A DNA stretch of 43,740 nucleotides from an uncultured Oscillospiraceae bacterium (GTDB lineage Bacteria > Bacillota > Clostridia > Oscillospirales > Oscillospiraceae), in assembly GCA_947600025.1 (NCBI GenBank), contig CANQFY010000008.1, positions 1 through 43,740 of the forward strand, read 5' to 3'. The number at the start of each line of letters is the position of its first letter. Position 1 is the first letter of the stretch. Below, piece by piece: positions 31,723 through 38,773 of this stretch. The position numbers and the translations under genes were made by a program. The notes under the pieces were generated by a model. The model was not told the origin of the DNA, searched no databases, and saw only the letters and a list, made by a program, of their open reading frames with translations.

Positions 31723-33042
31723 TTACTGTTCCTGGGGAAGCGTGCTGGGGGTATTCACCGGGTCCATCCGCTTAGCTACCACCACCAGGCGGCCGTTTTC
31801 CTGAGAGTACTCGCAGGTAGACAAGGTAATGAGCTTGTCGCCGTACTCGGCGGAAATGCCGGTATCGTAAAGCGCCATGTCCTTGATGTCCGCAACAAAC
31901 TGGTTAAAGTCCTCCGCGCTCTCCGCCCGGACAAACATATGGAAGGGATAGCCGATCCCATAGTAGCCGGAGGTGAGGAATACGGCGATAATCTGATACT
32001 CGTATTTCTCCGTCAGGGTCTGGAACACAAAGGTCTGGTTTTCTTCCCAAAAATCCTTGCTCCGATATTGGAGGAGCCCGGCGAACATGGAGCCGTCCCG
32101 CATATTGTGGCCGTAGATCACCACGTTATCCGTCGGTTCAAAAACGTCGCAGTCCTCCTTGATGTACAACGTGCCGTGATCGCTGTATTCCTTCTGGAAG
32201 TTGGCGTGGAGATAGAAATCCTTCTCCTCGGGATGGTGCATTACCGGGTAATCGATGATGATATCCTCGCTGTCCGGGAAGCTCAGCCATCCAACCAGGT
32301 CTTCGTTCTGGCGGTACATCTCCTGCAGTTCCTGGGCGATGACGTCGGTAAGCCGCTGGCAGGAGGTTGCGCCATCCGAACCCTTGACATAGACGATATA
32401 CTCGCCCCTGCCCAGGTCGTAGGATGCCAGCACCTCCCCCGTCACCGGCAGGCCGGAGGAATTCCGCAGCCTGGCGGGATAGGGAGAATCCGTGGAACCA
32501 ACTCCGCCCACCTGCCAGGGCTGGTCAATATCCGCGCGGAATAAGTGGATGATCACCGGGTCCCACTCGGCGTCGGCCTGATCGGTAACGCTGTGGTCAA
32601 AGGTAACAGTGCGCAAAAGGGTAAAAACACAGTGGCGAATATAAAAATCATCCTCTGTCCAGTCCGGATACCAGCCGGTGGCGATCTGCTGCCGCACCGC
32701 CACATCGGTGGAGATGGGGTCAAAAGCCAAAAGCTCCACTTGGAAGGACAGCACCCCCGGCTCCGTCTTTAAAAGCTCCACCTGACTCATAGCCACCTCC
32801 CGGGCGGACTGGAGCTCCTGATCGGTAAAGGGATAGATGCGAATCTCCTCCGGCTCTCGGATCACCTGGAAATCCGGCCCCACGGTCATGCCGCTGGGCC
32901 TGCTCTCGGTCGGTTCGGCCTGGGTGGGCGCGGCGGAGGTGCCGGTGGGTGGCGCGGACGTAGGCGGCGGGTTTTGGCCGCAGCCGGCCAGCAGGAGCGC
33001 CGCTAAAACAAAAGCAAAAATACGAAGCATGAGATCCTTCAT
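31723..33042 (-). CDS. Lipoprotein class B sortase with an N-terminal extra domain
   Basis: This 439-residue protein has a lipoprotein signal with lipobox LAGC (Cys21), a Pro/Thr/Ser linker (22-52), an unassigned NTF2/lipoprotein-like domain (about 60-225), and a C-terminal sortase domain (about 240-428). The sortase shows class B features: VGWLSFPDSEDIIIDYPVMH, VVIYGHNM (His312), TLSTCEYS (Cys410) and GRLVVVAKR (Arg418), all intact. Sortases covalently attach sorting-signal proteins to peptidoglycan; most are held by a membrane helix, so a lipid anchor is unusual. ATG 33042 has GAGGAGGG upstream. It follows a BlaI-type repressor gene by 78 nt and is probably in its operon. C. difficile SrtB uses (S/P)PXTG, matching PPKTG in the cohesin protein. 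Confidence 0.88.
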   Translation of the reverse strand: MKDLMLRIFAFVLAALLLAGCGQNPPPTSAPPTGTSAAPTQAEPTESRPSGMTVGPDFQVIREPEEIRIYPFTDQELQSAREVAMSQVELLKTEPGVLSFQVELLAFDPISTDVAVRQQIATGWYPDWTEDDFYIRHCVFTLLRTVTFDHSVTDQADAEWDPVIIHLFRADIDQPWQVGGVGSTDSPYPARLRNSSGLPVTGEVLASYDLGRGEYIVYVKGSDGATSCQRLTDVIAQELQEMYRQNEDLVGWLSFPDSEDIIIDYPVMHHPEEKDFYLHANFQKEYSDHGTLYIKEDCDVFEPTDNVVIYGHNMRDGSMFAGLLQYRSKDFWEENQTFVFQTLTEKYEYQIIAVFLTSGYYGIGYPFHMFVRAESAEDFNQFVADIKDMALYDTGISAEYGDKLITLSTCEYSQENGRLVVVAKRMDPVNTPSTLPQEQ

Positions 33043-33120
33043 GGGAATCCCTCCTCTTTTTAAGAAATAAAAGTCGTGATACAAACGGTCAGACGCTTTT
33101 AAAACGCATGGACGCTATCA

Positions 33121-33480
33121 TTACGCCCGCAGATTCTGGATCATCGCATCCAACGCGTCGATCTCCTCCGCACTCAGCCGCTTGCGGGAGACGAAGGCCG
33201 CCAAAAAAGCCGGCAGCGATCCCTGAAAGGTCTCCTCCACAAACCGCTCGCTCTGCCGGGCGTAAAACTCCTCCCGGGAGATGAGGCTGGTCACCGTCCC
33301 TCCCTGATTCTGGAAAATTCCCCGCTGACACAGCCGCTTGAGGACCGTGTAGGTCGTGGTGCGCTTCCAGGAGAGGGTCTTCTCCGCCTGGACCACCAGG
33401 GCGGAGGTGGAAACCGGCTCCCTGCTCCAAATCATATCCGCAAACCGGGACTCGACCGCGCCCAGCCGCATCGGCTCCAT
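33121..33480 (-). CDS. BlaI/MecI/CopY-family transcriptional repressor
   Basis: This 119-residue winged-helix protein has the family start (LGAVESRFADMIWSREPVSTSALVVQAEKTLSWKRTTTYTVLKRLCQRGIF), a wing with TSLISREEFYARQSERFVEETFQGS, and the C-terminal dimer helices SAEEIDALDAMIQNL. The family represses beta-lactam or copper genes and is inactivated by cleavage by a BlaR/MecR-type protease. No such sensor gene is in the window; the next gene is the lipoprotein sortase. Three GTCTACT half-sites overlap its promoter, implying autoregulation. GGGAGGAG precedes the ATG. Confidence 0.92.
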   Translation of the reverse strand: MEPMRLGAVESRFADMIWSREPVSTSALVVQAEKTLSWKRTTTYTVLKRLCQRGIFQNQGGTVTSLISREEFYARQSERFVEETFQGSLPAFLAAFVSRKRLSAEEIDALDAMIQNLRA

Positions 33481-33497
33481 AAGGGCTCCTCCCTTCT

Positions 33498-33530
33498 GTC
33501 TACTTTCAGTAGACTTATCTCTAGTCTACT
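33498..33530. promoter_or_regulatory. BlaI-type operator with three half-sites
   Basis: GTCTACT (33498-33504), its inverse AGTAGAC (33508-33514), and GTCTACT again (33524-33530) lie between the blaI start and its -35 box. The third copy overlaps the -10. The arrangement gives two alternative palindromes, with 3-bp and 9-bp spacers. Confidence 0.75.
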
Positions 33531-33551
33531 ATTTGTCGAGCATTTTGTCAA
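33523..33551 (-). promoter_or_regulatory. Promoter of the blaI-sortase operon
   Basis: On the minus strand, TTGACA (33551-33546) and TAGACT (33528-33523) are 17 bp apart. The -10 is moderate and lies within an operator half-site. Confidence 0.78.
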
Positions 33552-33601
33552 GGGGAATTTTGGCGGTTCACAATATATTTACAGCTCTTTTCCCCTTTCT
33601 C

Positions 33602-33630
33602 TTGACAAGGCGGTTACAAAGTGTTACAAT
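33602..33630 (+). promoter_or_regulatory. Promoter of the M23 hydrolase gene
   Basis: TTGACA (33602-33607) and TACAAT (33625-33630) are 17 bp apart. The leader to the ATG at 33663 is about 26 nt. Confidence 0.88.
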
Positions 33631-33662
33631 TAAGCCGATCACTTCCAAAAGGAGGGGTTCCA

Positions 33663-35000
33663 ATGAAGCATCAAAAGGCCATAATCGCACTGATCCTTGC
33701 CGCCGTCATGGTTTTTACCCTTTATCCTGTTGCGCCGCAGGCCCACGCCCAGACCTCCGGGGAGATTCGAGAACAAATCAATGCCTTGGAAGATGAACAG
33801 CAGGCTCTCGGGGAGGAAATGGCCGCTCTGGAACAGCAGATGTCCGACAATTTGGCGGGTATGCAGGACATTGTAGCGCAGAAAAACCGGATCGATCAAC
33901 AAGTCTTTTTGCTGAACAGCGAAATCGATAACATTAACCAGCAGCTTGCCGCCTATGCGGTGCTGATCGCGGACAAGGAGGCGGAGCTGGAGGAAGCCGA
34001 GGCCCGTCTAGAGGAGCTCAACGAAAAGAATCGGGAGCGGATCCGGGCCATGGAGGAAAACGGGACCCTGTCCTACTGGTCGGTTCTGTTCAAAGCCAAC
34101 AGCTTTTCGGACTTTCTGGACCGGCTGAACATGATCGAGGAGATCGCCGCCGCGGATCAGCGGCGTCTGGAGGTCCTCCGGGAAGCGGCAGAACAGGTGG
34201 ATGCCTCCCGTGCCGAGCTGGAAACAGAGCGGGAGAATTTGCAGACAGTCCGGGTCCAGCTCACCGCTACCCAGACCACCCTTGCCGACAAACGAGTAGA
34301 GGCCGACGCCCTGCTGCTGCAAATGCAGGCCCAGGGGGAGGAATACCGCCGGTACATGGAGGAGAGCGTTGCCCGGGAAAACGATCTTTCTGAACGGCTC
34401 CGGGATTTGAAGATCGCCTATGACGAGGCCGCCTTTTTGGAGTGGCTGGCGACCTCCCAGCCCCCCACCACCGAAGCGACCTCCGCGCCCAGCCAACCTG
34501 AACAGAACGGGGATTCGGAGGATCCGGAAAATCCGGAAGATCCGGATAATGCGGAAAACCCCGAGGAGCCGTCCGACCCAGGCAGCGCGGGCTACATCGG
34601 CGGCGGGGACTGGCTCTATCCCCTGCCCTTCGTCGCGGCCGTAAACGACACCTTCGGCTGGCGGGACGCCCATCCGGTCTATGGCGACGCCCGGATGCAC
34701 TACGGCGTGGACCTGGACGCTCCCATTGGCACTCCAGTCTACGCCAGCCGCAGCGGGCTGGTGTACTACACCGACTATGAGGAAGGCGGCGCCGGGAACT
34801 ACGTCATGCTGGAGCATGGAAACGGCTACCGCTCCGTGTATATGCACCTTTCCTACTACATCGTGTCCATGGGCGAGTACGTCACCGCCGGGCAGATCAT
34901 CGGCTACTCCGGCGCCACCGGCGGCGTCACCGGCCCGCACCTCCACTTTGGCATTATGGTGGATGGGGAGTATGTCAACCCCATGCCCTACATTACTTAA
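33663..35000 (+). CDS. Secreted coiled-coil M23 peptidoglycan endopeptidase (EnvC/PcsB-like)
   Basis: This 445-residue protein has a signal peptide (cleavage near APQAHA, about residue 29), a long coiled coil (about 30-250) rich in Glu, Gln and Leu heptads, an acidic Pro/Asp/Glu/Asn linker (about 270-310), and an M23/LytM domain (about 320-445). The zinc ligands are intact: MHYGVDLDAP gives His and Asp, and GPHLHFG gives the HxH pair. The architecture is that of EnvC, PcsB and clostridial division or sporulation hydrolases, where the coiled coil is regulated by FtsEX. ftsEX is not in the window. ATG 33663 follows AAAAGGAGGGG; the upstream frame start at 33621 lies inside the promoter. It is divergent from the blaI-sortase operon. 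Confidence 0.92.
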   Translation: MKHQKAIIALILAAVMVFTLYPVAPQAHAQTSGEIREQINALEDEQQALGEEMAALEQQMSDNLAGMQDIVAQKNRIDQQVFLLNSEIDNINQQLAAYAVLIADKEAELEEAEARLEELNEKNRERIRAMEENGTLSYWSVLFKANSFSDFLDRLNMIEEIAAADQRRLEVLREAAEQVDASRAELETERENLQTVRVQLTATQTTLADKRVEADALLLQMQAQGEEYRRYMEESVARENDLSERLRDLKIAYDEAAFLEWLATSQPPTTEATSAPSQPEQNGDSEDPENPEDPDNAENPEEPSDPGSAGYIGGGDWLYPLPFVAAVNDTFGWRDAHPVYGDARMHYGVDLDAPIGTPVYASRSGLVYYTDYEEGGAGNYVMLEHGNGYRSVYMHLSYYIVSMGEYVTAGQIIGYSGATGGVTGPHLHFGIMVDGEYVNPMPYIT

Positions 35001-35006
35001 TAAAGT

Positions 35007-35049
35007 GCCTCCGGCGCGGGAATTTCTTCCCACACCGGAGGCGTTTTTT
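35007..35049 (+). terminator. Intrinsic terminator of the M23 gene
   Basis: GCCTCCGG pairs with CCGGAGGC, and an inner GGGAA/TTCCC stem is separated from it by a small internal loop; GTTTTTT follows. The tract overlaps the stop codon of the converging small gene. Confidence 0.93.
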
Positions 35050-35452
35050 ACATCATCAAATAGAGCAGAAGGGTCATCAAAGCGTTCCCCCGCTGGTCCG
35101 GGTTGTCTCCGGCAATGAGCAGCAGAAGCAGGACCACCATTAAATCTCCCGTGTCGAAATCCGCCGGCAGAAGCTGGCGAAGGAAGCCATCTACGCTCTG
35201 GGGAGCCGGACGATGGGGAGACTGATTCTGCTGCTCCCGCTGAGGCGACTGGCTCCGGGTCGTGGGCTGCTGCTCCTGGGAAGGGGCGGCGGTTTCCCGC
35301 CGGTCAGGAATCTCCCGGTCCTGCTGGGGAGCGGGCGCGTCCCTTTCCTGGGCGGTCTGTTGGTGGGGTGGCGGGGAGACGGGGATCACCGGCTCCTGGA
35401 CCCGCTGCCGGCGGTAGGAGCCATCGGGCTGGGGAAGATAGCGGTTGTACAT
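35048..35452 (-). CDS. Small protein of unknown function with hydrophobic C-terminus
   Basis: This 134-residue protein is not assigned to a named family. It starts MYNRYLPQPDGSYRRQ, has a Pro/Gln/Arg-rich low-complexity middle (about 20-85), and ends in SVDGFLRQLLPADFDTGDLMVVLLLLLIAGDNPDQRGNALMTLLLYLMM, a hydrophobic tail that may sit in a membrane or pack in a coat. The GTG at 35461 overlaps the ribosome site, so ATG 35452 with GGAGG 8 nt upstream is chosen. It is third of three small genes transcribed together, 5 nt after the previous one. From memory, similar trios with a DTGDLLLLLIL-type tail occur in other Oscillospiraceae. Confidence 0.78.
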   Translation of the reverse strand: MYNRYLPQPDGSYRRQRVQEPVIPVSPPPHQQTAQERDAPAPQQDREIPDRRETAAPSQEQQPTTRSQSPQREQQNQSPHRPAPQSVDGFLRQLLPADFDTGDLMVVLLLLLIAGDNPDQRGNALMTLLLYLMM

Positions 35453-35457
35453 CCTCC

Positions 35458-35835
35458 TCACCTCCCTCTGGGCAGCAGTCCCTGGCCTCCGGCGGAGGCC
35501 ATCTGTGCCATTTTTGCCGCCCGCATGGCCCGCTCCAGCTTTTCCAGCCGGCCCTGGCTCAGAAAGGGACGCAGCGCTTTTAAAAGCGCCTGCTGCTCCT
35601 GATCGATGCTCCCACCCCGGAACAGACCCGCCATTTTTTGCAGCATACCCAGATCCGGAAGATCAGGAACCGGCTGCTGGGACGGGGGCGGACTCTTGGC
35701 GGGCTGGGACGGCGATTGGGACGGACTGCTGCCCTCCCCCATCTGGGATTGCAGGCTCTGGGCCATGGCCATCAGCTGCCCCATCATCTGCGGATCCTTT
35801 AGAACCGCTCCCAACTGCTTTTCTAAATCATCCAT
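35458..35835 (-). CDS. Small soluble protein of unknown function
   Basis: This 125-residue protein starts MDDLEKQLGAVLKDPQMMGQLMAMAQSLQSQMG, has a Ser/Pro/Gln-rich linker (about 37-57), and ends in a helical block (LGMLQKMAGLFRGGSIDQEQQALLKALRPFLSQGRLEKLERAMRAAKMAQMAS). No signal peptide, enzyme motif or known domain was recognised. The ATG overlaps the end of the first gene of the trio by 8 nt, and the ribosome site CGGAGGGG lies within that gene. The tight coupling argues that the three proteins work together. Confidence 0.78.
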   Translation of the reverse strand: MDDLEKQLGAVLKDPQMMGQLMAMAQSLQSQMGEGSSPSQSPSQPAKSPPPSQQPVPDLPDLGMLQKMAGLFRGGSIDQEQQALLKALRPFLSQGRLEKLERAMRAAKMAQMASAGGQGLLPRGR

Positions 35836-36064
35836 TGGATCCCCTCCGCAGCTTTTCCGCCAGCGCCTTCGCCTCCGGGGATGCCATCAGCCCGGATAGG
35901 ATCTGGCCGGCCTCCTGGAAATTGCCCTGTTCCGCCTGCTCCATGACCCGGCGCAGCCCTTCCGGGTCCCCCTGCTGGAGCAGCGCCAGGAGCTTCTGCG
36001 CCTCGCCGCTCCGGGCAAGCCTTTTGGCATCCTCCAGAGTCGGCCCCTGGTTCCCGTCTTTCAT
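35828..36064 (-). CDS. Small helical protein of unknown function
   Basis: This 78-residue protein, LEDAKRLARSGEAQKLLALLQQGDPEGLRRVMEQAEQGNFQEAGQILSGLMASPEAKALAEKLR, is almost entirely predicted helix with a repeated LLALLQQ.../AGQILSGLMASPEAKAL pattern. No family was recognised. GAGGAGGTG lies 6 nt before the ATG. It leads the three-gene unit. A candidate late mother-cell (sigma-K/E-like) promoter lies 33 nt upstream of the ATG, hinting at a sporulation role; that is inference. Confidence 0.75.
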   Translation of the reverse strand: MKDGNQGPTLEDAKRLARSGEAQKLLALLQQGDPEGLRRVMEQAEQGNFQEAGQILSGLMASPEAKALAEKLRRGSNG

Positions 36065-36096
36065 CGGAACACCTCCTCATCTTCACATTCTGCTCC

Positions 36097-36124
36097 TATC
36101 CTATGCGCCCGGACGGGGATATGT
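36097..36124 (-). promoter_or_regulatory. Candidate sigma-K/sigma-E-type promoter of the three-gene unit
   Basis: On the minus strand, CATAGGATA (36105-36097) matches the CATANNNTA -10 of late mother-cell promoters, with AC (36124-36123) 17 bp upstream. No good sigma-A promoter was seen between the yitT terminator and the first small gene. Confidence 0.45.
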
Positions 36125-36130
36125 GCCAGC

Positions 36131-36159
36131 AAAAACGGGAGGCTGCCCGCCTCCCGTTT
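36131..36159 (-). terminator. Intrinsic terminator of the yfhO-yitT operon
   Basis: AAACGGGAGGC (36133-36143) pairs perfectly with GCCTCCCGTTT (36149-36159) around a 5-nt loop. On the minus strand the stem runs into TTTTT (36135-36131). It starts 2 nt past the yitT stop codon. Confidence 0.92.
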
Positions 36160-36160
36160 C

Positions 36161-37138
36161 TCATCGCTGTTTGACGCTGGTGCCCATCACGTCGGATATC
36201 TCCGAAACCGTGATGAACGCCCGCCGGTCGATCTCCATCACCAGGCTCTTGAGCTTGGGGATCTGGAACCGGTTCACTACAAAGTAGATCACGCACTTGT
36301 CCTCCTGGGAGTAGTACCCCCGGGCGTTGATCTGGGTGATGCCCCGGCCGAATTCCTCCGAAATGGCCCGGCAGATCTCCTCCTGGCGGGTGGTGACGAT
36401 CATCACCGATTTTGCCTTGTCCCAGCCCTCTACGATAAAGTCCACCGTCTTGTTCCCCACCGTGTAGGTGATGATGGAGTACAGGGGCAAGATCCAACTG
36501 GAAAACACCATGCCGATGGTCAGATAGAGACACACGTTGTAGATCATCACGAAGGTCCCCACGGTAAGCCCCAGGCCCTTGGCAAAGATCACCGCCAGCA
36601 CCTCCATGCCGTCGATGGCCCCGCCGAACCTGATGGTAAGGCCGCTGCCCACCCCGGAGATCAAACCGCCGAAGATGGCGCACAGCAGCAGATCCTGCCC
36701 GGCAAAGGGGGAGGCGGCGGACACGTCCACCGGCAGCACATTGATAATGAGGTAGGAGGCCAGGGAGTACACCGCCACCGCCCACAGAGAGTAAAGCGTG
36801 AAAAGCAGCCCCTGCTTTTTCATGCCGAAGAGGAACAGCGGAATATTCAGCAGCAGGAGGAACAGCGACAGGGTATATTCCGGCGGGGTGATCTGCCAGA
36901 GCAGCATCGAGGTGCCGGAAATGCCGGAGTCGTAGAGGTTCACCGGCGCCAGGAACATCACCACGCCCACGGCGTTGATCGCTCCCGCCAAAGTCAGGAC
37001 CAGCAGATTCCGCCAGCGGAACTTCTTCAGCTCCTTGACTTTGATCAGCTTGCCGAGCCTCCGGAGGGAGACCCACGCCCAGCGTCTGAAATCAGAAAGG
37101 ACGGTCCTTGTTTTTTCCAAAAAAACGGATTTCTTCAC
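36161..37138 (-). CDS. YitT-family membrane protein with DUF2179 domain
   Basis: This 325-residue protein has a basic 45-residue N-terminus, about five membrane segments (about 46-245: LLVLTLAGAINAVGVVMFLAPVNLYDSGISGTSMLL... and GLISGVGSGLTIRFGGAIDGMEVLAVI), and a C-terminal cytoplasmic DUF2179 domain (about 255-322: SVMIVTTRQEEICRAISEEFGRGITQINARGYYSQEDKCVIYFVV). Function of the family is unknown. The start is GTG at 37138 with AGGAGG 6 nt upstream. It lies 10 nt after gpsA and ends the operon at a strong terminator. Confidence 0.88.
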   Translation of the reverse strand: MKKSVFLEKTRTVLSDFRRWAWVSLRRLGKLIKVKELKKFRWRNLLVLTLAGAINAVGVVMFLAPVNLYDSGISGTSMLLWQITPPEYTLSLFLLLLNIPLFLFGMKKQGLLFTLYSLWAVAVYSLASYLIINVLPVDVSAASPFAGQDLLLCAIFGGLISGVGSGLTIRFGGAIDGMEVLAVIFAKGLGLTVGTFVMIYNVCLYLTIGMVFSSWILPLYSIITYTVGNKTVDFIVEGWDKAKSVMIVTTRQEEICRAISEEFGRGITQINARGYYSQEDKCVIYFVVNRFQIPKLKSLVMEIDRRAFITVSEISDVMGTSVKQR

Positions 37139-37148
37139 GCCATTCCTC

Positions 37149-38147
37149 CTAAAGCCATCCGGCGTCCTCGGTCTCCGCCCGGCGCTGCCGCCGGAGCAGG
37201 GACGTCACGGCCTCCCGGGGGTCCGCATCCTCATACAGCACCGAATAGGCCGCCTGGCAGATGGGCATGGCCACGCCCTGGCGGCGGCTCAGCTCCCAGG
37301 CGGAGCGGGCGGCATAGTAGCCCTCCACCACCGCGCCGATCTCCTCCACGGCCTGTTGGGGCGTCTTCCCCCGGCCGATCAGGATCCCCGCCCGGCGGTT
37401 CCGGGAGTGCATGGAGGTGCAGGTGACGATCAGGTCCCCCACCCCGGCAAGGCCGGCGAAGGTATCCCGGCTGGCGCCCATGCTCACCCCCAGCCGGGCG
37501 ATCTCTGTCAGGCCCCGGGTCATCAGCATGGCCTTGGTATTGTCCCCATAGCCCAGCCCATCGGAGACCCCGGCGCACAGGGCAATTACATTTTTCAGAG
37601 CGCCTCCCAGTTCCGCGCCCACAATGTCCGGGCTGGTGTAGATCCGGAAAGCGTCGGACATCAGGGCGTCCTGGGCAAATTCCGCCAGCTCCCTATGGAC
37701 GCTGGCCACCAGGCAGCCCGTTGGAATACCCCGGGCCACCTCCTCGGCGTGGCTGGGACCGGTGAGCGCCGTCACCGGGCGGTGGGTCTCCTGCTCCACC
37801 ACCTGGCTCATCCGCAGCAGGGTCCCCGGCTCGATGCCCTTGGTCACGGAGATCAGCGCCGCGTTTTCGCTCAGGTGCGGCGCGATCCGGGCGCAAATCT
37901 GCCGCAGTGGAAAGGAGGGGCTGGCGATGATCACCAGCTCCCGGTCGGAGAGTTCTTCCTCCCGGGCGGTGATCCCCAGCTCCGGCGGGAGGGTAACCCC
38001 AGGCAGGCGATTATTCTCCCGACTCACGGTCATACGCTCCGCCTTTTTTGGATCGTGGGACCAGAGCAGGGTGTCGTGCCCGTTATTCAGCAGGCGCAGG
38101 GCCAGGGCCGTGCCCCAGCCGCCGCTGCCAACCACGGCTGCTTTCAT
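37149..38147 (-). CDS. gpsA: NAD(P)-dependent glycerol-3-phosphate dehydrogenase
   Basis: GpsA reduces dihydroxyacetone phosphate to sn-glycerol-3-phosphate, the phospholipid backbone. The 332 residues have the Rossmann GSGGWGTALA (7-16), LISVTKGIEPGTLLRMS, TGPSHAEEVARG, the catalytic Lys in AELGGALKNVIALCAGVSDGLGYGDNTKA, and RNRRAG. The ATG overlaps the plsY stop by 4 nt (ATGA), pairing the enzyme that makes G3P with the one that acylates it. AGGAGGG precedes the ATG. Confidence 0.97.
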   Translation of the reverse strand: MKAAVVGSGGWGTALALRLLNNGHDTLLWSHDPKKAERMTVSRENNRLPGVTLPPELGITAREEELSDRELVIIASPSFPLRQICARIAPHLSENAALISVTKGIEPGTLLRMSQVVEQETHRPVTALTGPSHAEEVARGIPTGCLVASVHRELAEFAQDALMSDAFRIYTSPDIVGAELGGALKNVIALCAGVSDGLGYGDNTKAMLMTRGLTEIARLGVSMGASRDTFAGLAGVGDLIVTCTSMHSRNRRAGILIGRGKTPQQAVEEIGAVVEGYYAARSAWELSRRQGVAMPICQAAYSVLYEDADPREAVTSLLRRQRRAETEDAGWL

Positions 38148-38770
38148 GACTTGCCCTCCTTATGGAACAAGGAGGTCTTCTTCTCCTCCCCCTTCAGCAG
38201 CCGCTTCAGGTTCTCCCGGTGCATGAACAGGGCCAGTAGGCCCATGAAAATGCCTCCGGCCAGGACCCAAGGCCGATCGTGGTGCAACCAGATGAACCCG
38301 GCAATGAATCCCGCCGCCCCCGCCACCGAGCTCAGAGAGACCAGCCCTGTGGTGAAATAGAGCAGGGCGAACAGCGCCAGCAGCATGAGCCCGATCCGCC
38401 AGTCGGTGATCATGGCGGCGGCAAAGCCGCAGACGATGCCCTTGCCGCCCTTAAAGCCCAGCAGGGCCGGAAAATCATGGCCCAGGGACACCGCCACCGC
38501 GCCCAGCATCCGGCCCTCCAGCTCCAGGCCGTAGGGCGCCAGCAGCAGGCCGCCCAGCAGGCAGGCCAGCACAGCCTTGCCTCCGTCCACCACCAGCACC
38601 AGGGCTGTGCCCCAGCCGCCGTAGTTCCGGGCGAAGTTGGTCAGGCCGGCGTTGCCGCTTCCGTGGGCGCGGACATCCTCATGGACCATCAGATGGGAGA
38701 TGTTCACCGCGCCGTTGAGATTCCCCAGAAAATAGGCGCACAGCGCCCCGATCAGGATCGGATACCACAT
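38144..38770 (-). CDS. plsY: Acyl-phosphate:glycerol-3-phosphate acyltransferase
   Basis: PlsY transfers acyl from acyl-phosphate to G3P, making lysophosphatidate in the membrane. The 208 residues have five or more membrane segments and the three signature loops: HGSGNAGLTNFARNYG, GHDFPALLGFKGGKG (phosphate-binding), and MHRENLKRLLKGEE near the C-terminus. The DGGKA segment is also present. GGAGG lies in the end of der, 3 nt upstream. PlsX is not in the window. Order der-plsY-gpsA is conserved in many Clostridia. Confidence 0.96.
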   Translation of the reverse strand: MWYPILIGALCAYFLGNLNGAVNISHLMVHEDVRAHGSGNAGLTNFARNYGGWGTALVLVVDGGKAVLACLLGGLLLAPYGLELEGRMLGAVAVSLGHDFPALLGFKGGKGIVCGFAAAMITDWRIGLMLLALFALLYFTTGLVSLSSVAGAAGFIAGFIWLHHDRPWVLAGGIFMGLLALFMHRENLKRLLKGEEKKTSLFHKEGKS

Positions 38771-38773
38771 GGA

